Positions 48,315-57,959 of a DNA stretch of 64,000 nucleotides are shown here, in pieces. Position numbers and translations under genes: made by a program. Within the stretch, counting starts at the first letter, position 1. Every line of letters starts with the position of its first letter. The stretch spans positions 1-64,000 of the forward strand of contig JAHWKR010000011.1 of the NCBI GenBank assembly GCA_019347805.1. The letters are read 5' to 3'. Origin of the DNA: Methanobacteriota archaeon (GTDB lineage Archaea; Thermoplasmatota; E2; JACPAO01; JAHWKR01). The notes below the pieces were generated by a model. It saw only the letters and a program-made list of their open reading frames with translations, was not told the DNA's origin and ran no database searches.

Positions 48315-49079
48315 ATGAGCCTCGTCTCACAAGACGCCGACCGTCGCCTCGTCGGGGCCATCCGGCTCTTCGGATACCTCGCCGGCTGGTTGCTGCTCTT
48401 CACCGTCGGCATGGCCGCGCTGTGGGCGCCCGGCTTGCCCGATTGCGACGACTTTGTCACCGCCCAGGCGGCGCCCGACAACTGCCAGACCAGCCCCTTG
48501 GCGGCCAAGCTGCTCTTCTTCCATGTCCCGGTCGCCTTCGGCGCCTATGCGATGTTCCTCGTCCTCGCCTATTCCAGCTGGCGCTACCTCGCCCGCGCCG
48601 ACCGCGCGTGGGACGAAGCCGCCGGAGCCGCCGCCGAAGTGGGTGTGCTTTTTTCTGCCCTGACACTCGTCTCTGGTTCCCTCTGGGGCCACCTGGAATG
48701 GGGCGAACAGTTCGGCTATTGGCGCAACTCGGACATCAAGCTCGTCCTGACCCTGGTCATGTTCCTCGTCTACGCCGGCTACCTCGTCCTGCGCAAGCAG
48801 GTGTCCGAACCCCGCAGACGCGGTCGTGTCGCCGCGGTCTACGGCCTCCTTGGTTTCGTCACCGTGCCGCTCTCGTACGCCGCGCAACGCATCTGGCAAG
48901 CCCAGAGCATCCATCCCACCATCTTCCGCGCCGGCGACCCGAGCGCCGGTATCGTCACCGAAGGCTGGTCCGAGACCTTCCTGGTCGGCGTCTTCGCCTT
49001 CCTCGCACTCGCCGCCTTCTTCTTCGCCGCTCGTCTGCGGCTCGCCATCCACGACGCCGAGCGGGAGGTGGAAGAATGA
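48315..49079 (+). CDS. ccmC: CcmC-like heme handling protein with divergent tryptophan-rich motif
   Basis: LLFFHVPVAFGAYAMF, GSLWGHLEWGEQFGYWRNSDIKLV, SIHPTIFR; position after ccmB. Confidence 0.8.
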   Translation: MSLVSQDADRRLVGAIRLFGYLAGWLLLFTVGMAALWAPGLPDCDDFVTAQAAPDNCQTSPLAAKLLFFHVPVAFGAYAMFLVLAYSSWRYLARADRAWDEAAGAAAEVGVLFSALTLVSGSLWGHLEWGEQFGYWRNSDIKLVLTLVMFLVYAGYLVLRKQVSEPRRRGRVAAVYGLLGFVTVPLSYAAQRIWQAQSIHPTIFRAGDPSAGIVTEGWSETFLVGVFAFLALAAFFFAARLRLAIHDAEREVEE

Positions 49080-49183
49080 TCCACACCGATGCGGAGACCC
49101 TGCATGTCTTGGGGGCGCTGCTGTCCATTTTCGGCGGGGCGTTGCTCTACGCCTGGTGGCTGTTGGTGCGGGGTCGTCGCTGA
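49076..49183 (+). CDS. CcmD-like single-TM micro-protein
   Basis: 35 aa MIHTDAETLHVLGALLSIFGGALLYAWWLLVRGRR; ATGA overlap with ccmC stop. Confidence 0.6.
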   Translation: MIHTDAETLHVLGALLSIFGGALLYAWWLLVRGRR

Positions 49184-49264
49184 GCCGCCATGCGGCCCCG
49201 GCGCACCCAGGCCCTCAAGCTCGGCACCACAGGTTTTATATTCCGCCCGTGAAGCCGGTCCATC

Positions 49265-50770
49265 ATGCGCGTGGTCCTCCTCGTCCTCATGCTCGCTCTC
49301 TCGACCGTCCTCGCCGGTTGCGTCTCCGATGACCGGGTCACCGACGACACCGACGAGGCCCTTCTCGACCCGCTCGTGCCTGAGGGCCTGGCGCGTCATT
49401 TGCCGGTGCCGTCGTTCGAGCCGACCATCGGCATCACCTCCTCCGGCGCGATGTTCATGACCGCCGGCGCGGGCGGACGCGGACCCGACATGGAATCTGT
49501 GTACCGCTCCACCGACCAAGGCCGCACGTGGGAGGACGTCACCCCCAACATCGCCGGTGCGACCAATTTCCCGCCCAACTCCAACGACCCGTTCCTCTTC
49601 GTCGACCGCGACACCGACCGCCTCTACGACTTCGAGATGCAGGGCCTCTCGTGCAACACGCTCAGCTATTCGGACGACGAGGGCAAGACCTGGACCATCA
49701 TGCCGCTCGGCTGCACCCCGACGCAGGGCCTGCAGGACCATCAATCGATCTTCGCCTCCAAGCCCCGCGCCCACGATACGATCGGTTATGACAACGTGCT
49801 CCACTATTGCGTCAACCGCGTCGCCGACTCCGCGTGCGCGTTCAGCCTCGACGGCGGCCTCACCTGGGGCCCCATGCGCCCGCTCGTCTACGACGGCGTG
49901 CACGACGATCGACTCGCCTCGCCCCCGCTCCCCACAGAGGGCGTCGACCCCCTCTGGTTCGTCTGCTCCGGCCTCGCCGCCCACGGCCAATCGGCCCCCG
50001 ACGGCACCATCTACCTCCCGCGCGGCGACTGCGGTGGCATCCCCACCGTGGCCATCTCCAAGGACGACGGTCTCACCTGGACGCACAGCATCATCAGCAC
50101 CGAGGTGCGCACCTTCAACGCCGACGGCGGTGTCCCCTACCACGAGGTGAGCATGGCCATCGACGAGGCCGGCAACGCCTACGCCACCTGGAAAGGCGAA
50201 GACCGGCGCGTCAAGTTCGCCCAGAGCCTCGACGGCGGTGAGAGCTGGGAAGACGCCATCGACATCACCCCCGAGGGCGTCAACATCACCGACTTCCCGA
50301 CCATCGCCGCCGGCTCCGAAGGCCGCGTCGCGGTCGCCTTCATCGGCACCGACGCCCACAACAACAAGACCTACGGCGAGATGGAGATCGACGACGACTG
50401 GCACGCCTGGCTCGTGGTCGGCACCGAGTTGCACACGGCGAACGCCACCTGGTACGACGTCCAGACCACGCCGGCCGACGACCCCATCGCGCGCGGCATC
50501 TGCGGCGGCACCCGCTGCCAAGCGAGCGGCGGCGGTCTCGGTGACTTCATCGACATCGAGATCGACGCCGAGGGCCGCCCCTGGGCCGCCTTCGTCGACG
50601 TCTGCCACGACGACTGCCGCGCCGCCCAATGGATCCCCGAGGGCAGCAACACCGTGAACGACAAGGCGCTCGCCTTCGTCGGCACCCTGCGCGCCGGGCC
50701 CGCCCTGCGCGGAGAGCTGGTGGCGCTGCCGGTCATCGTCGACGGTGCGATCGAGGACACCACCGCATAA
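49265..50770 (+). CDS. Lipoprotein with Asp-box beta-propeller (paralog of 36560-38140)
   Basis: Lipobox STVLAGCVSDD; YRSTDQGRTWEDVTPNIAG, SYSDDEGKTW, AFSLDGGLTW, DDGLTWTH; PSFEPTIGIT shared with paralog. Confidence 0.8.
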   Translation: MRVVLLVLMLALSTVLAGCVSDDRVTDDTDEALLDPLVPEGLARHLPVPSFEPTIGITSSGAMFMTAGAGGRGPDMESVYRSTDQGRTWEDVTPNIAGATNFPPNSNDPFLFVDRDTDRLYDFEMQGLSCNTLSYSDDEGKTWTIMPLGCTPTQGLQDHQSIFASKPRAHDTIGYDNVLHYCVNRVADSACAFSLDGGLTWGPMRPLVYDGVHDDRLASPPLPTEGVDPLWFVCSGLAAHGQSAPDGTIYLPRGDCGGIPTVAISKDDGLTWTHSIISTEVRTFNADGGVPYHEVSMAIDEAGNAYATWKGEDRRVKFAQSLDGGESWEDAIDITPEGVNITDFPTIAAGSEGRVAVAFIGTDAHNNKTYGEMEIDDDWHAWLVVGTELHTANATWYDVQTTPADDPIARGICGGTRCQASGGGLGDFIDIEIDAEGRPWAAFVDVCHDDCRAAQWIPEGSNTVNDKALAFVGTLRAGPALRGELVALPVIVDGAIEDTTA

Positions 50771-50954
50771 GTCCAGAAGCCATCGCAGAAGGCCGGGGCA
50801 GCCCGCGCCGCCCCGGTCTTCCTGCGCACCGCTTGCCGCCACCCCAAAGCACCCCGGAAGGTCGTGCCAGCAGGAGGCCGACGGCCCGTTCGCACGTCGA
50901 ACGACCGACGATAAACATTAAACAGGAGGACCAAGTCGGTCTCCCGAGGCCCCC

Positions 50955-51347
50955 GTGCAGACACGCTATCAAGTGGCGATCGCCCTCGTCGTGATCCTCG
51001 CAGCGACCGTCTGGGCCATCTCCGGCACCGCCCAGGGCGACCCCTACCGGGAAGTGCACCAGGTCCTCGACGATCCCGATCGCTTCGGCGCCAACATCGT
51101 CTCGGTGCCCGGCGTCGTCGTCGCCAACACGACCGAGGTCATCGGCGACGTCATCCATTTCACCCTCGCCGACCAGAGCGGGGACCCGGCGCACGAGAAC
51201 AAGACCATCGAGGTCACCTACACCGGGGTCCTCCCGGACGGCTTCGGACCCAAGAAAGTGGTCGCGAGCGGTGTGCTCGTCCAGAACGTGGACGGCTGGG
51301 TCCTGCAAGCGACGGACATCAAGGTCGGATGCTCCTCCAAATATTGA
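50955..51347 (+). CDS. ccmE: CcmE heme chaperone, CXXXY variant
   Basis: Single TM then OB-like fold; KVVASGVLVQNVDGWVLQATDIKVGCSSKY with CSSKY in place of HxxxY. Confidence 0.85.
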   Translation: MQTRYQVAIALVVILAATVWAISGTAQGDPYREVHQVLDDPDRFGANIVSVPGVVVANTTEVIGDVIHFTLADQSGDPAHENKTIEVTYTGVLPDGFGPKKVVASGVLVQNVDGWVLQATDIKVGCSSKY

Positions 51348-51358
51348 CCGGGTGACCC

Positions 51359-53547
<2,189 letters not shown>

Positions 53548-53551
<4 letters not shown>

Positions 53552-54321
53552 CGCACAGAACCGCGACGACCCCCCACGCGCCCCGCCATGTACGCCGAGC
53601 GCCGGCACTCGTCATCCTCGCTCTCGTCCTCGTCGTCCCCTTCGTCGCACTCCCGAGCGCCGGTCACCACGGCACGAGCGCGCCGCACGACCTCGTCCGC
53701 GTGCGCATCATCGAGGACCCGACGAACGGCACGAACCTCCTCGAACTCGGCTTCCATGGCACTTTGCGCGTCCAGGACGACGCTGAAGGACGGCATCTGC
53801 GCGTCGTCCTCCCGCACGATGTCGAAGTGATCGCGTTCGCACCCGAGAACGGCACTGCCCCTGGCCGCGTCACGACGACGACCGAAGGCGGCGAACCGGT
53901 GGCGCGCTACTTCTTCCCCGACGACGCGCCCGCGGCCGGCACCGCGGTCGAAGAGGTGCGCCTGCACGCCCGTCGCACCATCGACGACAAGGCCAACGTA
54001 CCCCTCGACTGGAAACGCCCCGGCTCCGGCGTCCTCTTCGTCGAAGTGCGCGGCACCGAGTCGTACGCGCTCTCACAGGACCTCGGCCTCGTCCAGCAGG
54101 TGCACGGCCGCAGCGGCGCCCGCGACCATGCCTGGATCCTCTCCAACCTCACCGCCCCACGGCTCGAGATGACCTTCCGCTACATCCCCGACGGCCCCGA
54201 GGCCGCCCACGCCGTCCCCCCGCTCCCAGGCCTCGGCTGGCTGGCGCTCCTCGCCCTCGCCGCCCTCGCGGGCGGCGTCTGGTACCTCGGCTTCCGCAGC
54301 GAACGAGGGGAAGGTCCATGA
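53548..54321 (+). CDS. Membrane-anchored secreted protein in ccm operon, unknown function
   Basis: 257 aa; N-terminal signal, C-terminal TM LGWLALLALAALAGGVWYLGF; ATGA overlap with ccmF. Confidence 0.65.
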
Positions 54322-54683
54322 CCGCAAGGGCCCTGGCCGCGGCGATGGTCCGGCAGGCCGGCGACCCGCGCGTCCGCTACATCGGCTTCAGGATCGACCA
54401 GGACGGCGTCTCGCGCAACCGCCTCATCGAAGAGATCCGCCGCACCGGCCGCGCCATCGACCCGCAGGGCTTCGAGGCCGCCTCCCCCTGGTTGACGCGT
54501 TACGACGGCACCCATGGCATCGTCCGCTGCACCCACACCGGGGTGGCGGTGACACGGCGCATCCTGGAGACCATCCGGTTCGACGAGGGCCAGATCGAGA
54601 CCGTGGGGACGAGCGGGACCATCCGGGGACTCGTCAGCAAACACCTACCGCAGCTCGCCGAGCGCGACGACACCCGCCCTTGA
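54318..54683 (+). CDS. Ribonuclease P Pop5/Rpp14-like protein component
   Basis: VRYIGFRIDQDGVSRNRLIEEIRR; LTRYDGTHGIVRCTHTGVAVTRRILETI; TVGTSGTIRGLVSKHLPQL. Confidence 0.72.
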   Translation: MTARALAAAMVRQAGDPRVRYIGFRIDQDGVSRNRLIEEIRRTGRAIDPQGFEAASPWLTRYDGTHGIVRCTHTGVAVTRRILETIRFDEGQIETVGTSGTIRGLVSKHLPQLAERDDTRP

Positions 54684-54730
54684 GGTGATCGAGCGGACAC
54701 TTTTTGGGGGACCCGCCCATCCCGGTGGCG

Positions 54731-55309
54731 ATGGCGCGCATCTACACGCGATCCGGCGACAAGGGCGACACGAGCCTCTTCTCGGGCGATCGCGTCTCGA
54801 AAGCGACGCTCCGGGTCGAGGCCTACGGCACGGTCGACGAACTGAACAGCGTCCTGTCGCACGCGCGGCTCGCGTCGGCCCATGACGACGTCCGGAAGCA
54901 CGTCCGGGACATCCAGCGCTTCCTCTTCATCCTGGGGGCCGACCTCGCCACCCCGCCCCCCGACCCGGAGGACGTCCCCGACGCACCCGAGAAGGACCTC
55001 GCCGTGCGCCGCGTCTCCGACGGTGAGGTCAAGCAATTGGAAGAATGGATCGACGCCTACTGGGCCAAGCTGTCACAGCTCGACCGGTTCGTCGTCCCCG
55101 GGGAGACCGAGGCCGCCGCCTGGTTCCATGTCGCCCGTACGGTCTGCCGCCGCGCCGAGCGCCTGGTCGTCGCCTTGGCCGAGGACGACAAGGTCGGGGA
55201 GCCGGTCCTGCACTACCTGAACCGCCTGTCCGACCTGCTCTTCACCTGGGGCCGCTATGAGGACGAAGGGGTCGAGGAAGCGGACCAGATCGCTGGTCTC
55301 AGGGCCTGA
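54731..55309 (+). CDS. Cob(I)alamin adenosyltransferase (PduO type)
   Basis: MARIYTRSGDKGDTSLFSGDRVSKATLRVEAYGTVDELNSVLS; FVVPGETEAAAWFHVARTVCRRAER; YLNRLSDLLF. Confidence 0.93.
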   Translation: MARIYTRSGDKGDTSLFSGDRVSKATLRVEAYGTVDELNSVLSHARLASAHDDVRKHVRDIQRFLFILGADLATPPPDPEDVPDAPEKDLAVRRVSDGEVKQLEEWIDAYWAKLSQLDRFVVPGETEAAAWFHVARTVCRRAERLVVALAEDDKVGEPVLHYLNRLSDLLFTWGRYEDEGVEEADQIAGLRA

Positions 55310-55396
55310 GCGGCGTGGGTCCAGGGTGGATAGATCCTCGACACGAGCCCCCGGCTGCAACAATACTTAAGTAGCCGCACGCAGGCGTCCGGTCCC

Positions 55397-56542
55397 ATGC
55401 GCGGCGTCCTCTTCGCCATCCTGTTCGTCGTCTCGACCGTCCTTGCCGGCTGCATCTCAGAGGGCGATGCCCCCCAGACGACCTCTGTCGCAGAAGAGGA
55501 GATCATCAAGGACGACGGCAAGATCAAGGTCAAGGACATCAAGGTCGACCTGGACCGGGTGCCGAGCCTCGACGAACCGCCGCAATGGCGCCTCGGCCAG
55601 TGGTGGAAGTACCGCATGACCGATTCCTTCACCCAACAGGAGACCATCTTCTACCGGGTCGTCGCCGGACAGGAGAACGACACCGGCAGCTATCTCGTCG
55701 GCATGCCGACACACGGATTCTCCAACGCCGTCATGGTGCTCCACATCCCCGGCTTCGGCCAGATCGACCGCCAGACCCTCGGTTTCGAACTGCACGACTG
55801 CATGCTCGACCCCCTGAAGTTCCCCATCGAGGACGGGGCACAATGGGAGAGCGAGTTCGAGTGCGGCGACGTCCAGATCACCGCCACCGTCACCTCCGAC
55901 ACCACCGCCGAGTTCGTCATGGCCCCCCACGACCCCGAAGGCGATGGCGGCGGCGGCCGCGGCGGCACCTACAGCTACGACGCCGAGATCGGCGTCATCA
56001 ACAAGATGACCATCAACAACTATGCCCAGTTCGAGGTCATCGAACACGGCCACGACTTCCACCTCGTCGAGGGCTGGGAGGGCAACGTCACCGTCCCCTA
56101 CGCGCATGATGTGATCTTCATGCACGGCCGCATCGGCATGGCCCTCAAGGTGAGCCCCGACGGCATCGCACCCGGCACAGAGCCATGGGACGAAGTGGTC
56201 GTCCCCGAGGGCTACGACCGCGTCTCGTTCGCCATCATCCTCGGCGACGCGCTCAACCTCCTGACCCAGGGCCAAGCCAAGGGGATGGGCCACTACACCG
56301 AACGCGCCACCGCCCCCGACGACGAGGTCTACTACCTCGAATACACCGGCGACGGCATCCGCACAGTGGCCTACAAGAACGACAACCCGAGCGGCACATG
56401 GCGCTTCGAACACCTCACCGCCGGCCCCGGCATCGCCATGGCCGAAGGCATCGCCTACTCGGTCTTCGACATCCAGTTGCCCATCGGCAAGCGCATCGAA
56501 GGCGTCCTCGAGCATGAACACCCGGACGGAAAGGGACACTAG
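55397..56542 (+). CDS. Secreted lipoprotein, unknown function
   Basis: Lipobox STVLAGCISEGD. Confidence 0.65.
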   Translation: MRGVLFAILFVVSTVLAGCISEGDAPQTTSVAEEEIIKDDGKIKVKDIKVDLDRVPSLDEPPQWRLGQWWKYRMTDSFTQQETIFYRVVAGQENDTGSYLVGMPTHGFSNAVMVLHIPGFGQIDRQTLGFELHDCMLDPLKFPIEDGAQWESEFECGDVQITATVTSDTTAEFVMAPHDPEGDGGGGRGGTYSYDAEIGVINKMTINNYAQFEVIEHGHDFHLVEGWEGNVTVPYAHDVIFMHGRIGMALKVSPDGIAPGTEPWDEVVVPEGYDRVSFAIILGDALNLLTQGQAKGMGHYTERATAPDDEVYYLEYTGDGIRTVAYKNDNPSGTWRFEHLTAGPGIAMAEGIAYSVFDIQLPIGKRIEGVLEHEHPDGKGH

Positions 56543-56602
56543 CGCGCCGGGGTAGACCGGTCGGCCACCGCCATTATCAGGGCGGCCCCCGTTGCCCGCG
56601 GC

Positions 56603-57013
56603 ATGGCCGACTGTGTCTTCTGCAAGATCGCCGCCGGCGACATACCCGCCGCCATCATCGACGAGGACGACCACGCCTTCGCCTTCCTCGACATCCGGCC
56701 GCTCACCCGGGGGCACATGCTCGTCGTGCCGAAGGAGCACGTCGCCCGGCTCGCCGACCTGAAAGAGACCCCGCGTCGCTCCCTGTGGGACCTTGTGCAT
56801 GGACTCGTGCCACGCATCGAAGAGAGCGTGTCCGCCGACGGCATGACGGTCGCCGTGAACGACGGCAGCGCGGCCGGCCAAGAGGTCCCACACGTCCATG
56901 TCCACCTCGTGCCCCGCAAGAAAGGCGACGGGTATGGTCCCATCCACGCACTCTTCGGCACACCCAAGGAGGCCGACAAGAAGGAGCTCGGCATCCTCGC
57001 CGAACAGATCTGA
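56603..57013 (+). CDS. HIT-family hydrolase (copy 1)
   Basis: CVFCKIAAGDIPA; HVHVHLVPRKKGDGYG. Confidence 0.93.
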   Translation: MADCVFCKIAAGDIPAAIIDEDDHAFAFLDIRPLTRGHMLVVPKEHVARLADLKETPRRSLWDLVHGLVPRIEESVSADGMTVAVNDGSAAGQEVPHVHVHLVPRKKGDGYGPIHALFGTPKEADKKELGILAEQI

Positions 57014-57112
57014 GCACCCGGCGACCGGCCGGCAGGTCGTCGAATACAAGCGGGCCCGGCCGACACCCTCCGCCGAATCTTTTTTCCCCCCACGCCGCGT
57101 CTTCAACGGAAG

Positions 57113-57541
57113 ATGCGCGACCCCAATTGCATCTTCTGCAAGATCGTCGAGGACAAAGTGCCGAGCGTCAAGGTCTACGAAGACGAACACGCCGTCGCCT
57201 TCCTCGACATCGCCCCCCTCGCCAACGGCCACACCCTCGTCATCCCGCGCAACCACGCGCACAAGATCGAGGACCTCTCCGAGACCGACAACCGCGGCGT
57301 CTGGGAACTCGTGCGCATCGTCGTCCCCCGCCTCACCGAAGCCATGGCCGCAGAAGGCATGACCGTCGCCGTCAACAACGGAGAGGCCGCCGGACAAGAG
57401 GTCCACCACGTCCACGTCCACCTCATCCCCAGGAGACGCGACGACGGCTACGGACCCATCCACTCGCTCTTCAAAGGACGCCGGCCCGAGGTCACGATCC
57501 CCGAGCTCGAGGCTATTGTCCACCGTATCCGCGCCATCTAG
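57113..57541 (+). CDS. HIT-family hydrolase (copy 2)
   Basis: CIFCKIVEDKVPS; HHVHVHLIPRRRDDGYG; tandem paralog of copy 1. Confidence 0.93.
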   Translation: MRDPNCIFCKIVEDKVPSVKVYEDEHAVAFLDIAPLANGHTLVIPRNHAHKIEDLSETDNRGVWELVRIVVPRLTEAMAAEGMTVAVNNGEAAGQEVHHVHVHLIPRRRDDGYGPIHSLFKGRRPEVTIPELEAIVHRIRAI

Positions 57542-57617
57542 GCGCGGTCCTGGACGACGGTGAGCCGAGCCGCCACGCGGCGAGACGAACATCGTGCACC
57601 GTATTCGTGCCATTTAG
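57528..57617. repeat. 90-bp direct repeat copy 1 with stop-codon-containing hairpins
   Basis: TCCGCGCCATCTAGGCGCGGTCCTGGACGACGGTGAGCCGAGC...CGAACATCGTGCACCGTATTCGTGCCATTTAG; near-identical to 57723-57812. Confidence 0.85.
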
Positions 57618-57629
57618 GCACGAATACGG
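57599..57629. repeat. Perfect 13-bp stem, 5-nt loop hairpin
   Basis: CCGTATTCGTGCC-ATTTA-GGCACGAATACGG. Confidence 0.9.
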
Positions 57630-57722
57630 CACGTTATGAGGCGAGCCGGCAAGGCGAGCCGAATATCGTGCACAGGAGAGCGCAGCGACTCTGAGCCGAG
57701 CCGTGGAGCGGCGAGGTGAAGT

Positions 57723-57812
57723 TCCGCGCCATCTAGGCGCGGTCCTTAACGACGGTGAGCCGAGCGCCGAAGGCGGGAGGCGAACATCGTGCACCGTATT
57801 CGTGCCATTTAG
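57723..57812. repeat. 90-bp direct repeat copy 2
   Basis: TCCGCGCCATCTAGGCGCGGTCCTTAACGACGGTGAGCCGAGC...CGAACATCGTGCACCGTATTCGTGCCATTTAG. Confidence 0.85.
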
Positions 57813-57916
57813 CGTCGAAGGCGACAGAAGAGGTGCCGCGGTTCCCGGCCGCTCTTACGGTCGAGCGCCGGCGCTCGGCCTTGTTCGCGGTCAGGGCAAG
57901 ATGCATGAGTGGGTCC

Positions 57917-57947
57917 CTGGGGGAGGGGACCGCGTCCCGTCCCCCAG
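57917..57947. terminator. G/C-rich imperfect hairpin just downstream of aglB
   Basis: CTGGGGGAGGGGA...TCCCGTCCCCCAG, 3' of the minus-strand aglB stop. Confidence 0.4.
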
Positions 57948-57959
57948 ACCCCCACCCCG

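Noticed and set aside
48839-50842. 667-aa minus-strand ORF opposite ccmC and the Asp-box lipoprotein
   Set aside because: Antisense artefact; plus strand has coherent operon with translational overlaps.
55457-57613. 718-aa minus-strand ORF opposite the lipoprotein and HIT genes
   Set aside because: Spans two convincing plus-strand HIT genes and a lipoprotein; antisense artefact.
57528-57812. CRISPR array interpretation of the repeats after the HIT genes
   Set aside because: Only two long (90 bp) copies plus degraded fragments, no regular 30-40 bp spacers, no cas genes in the window.
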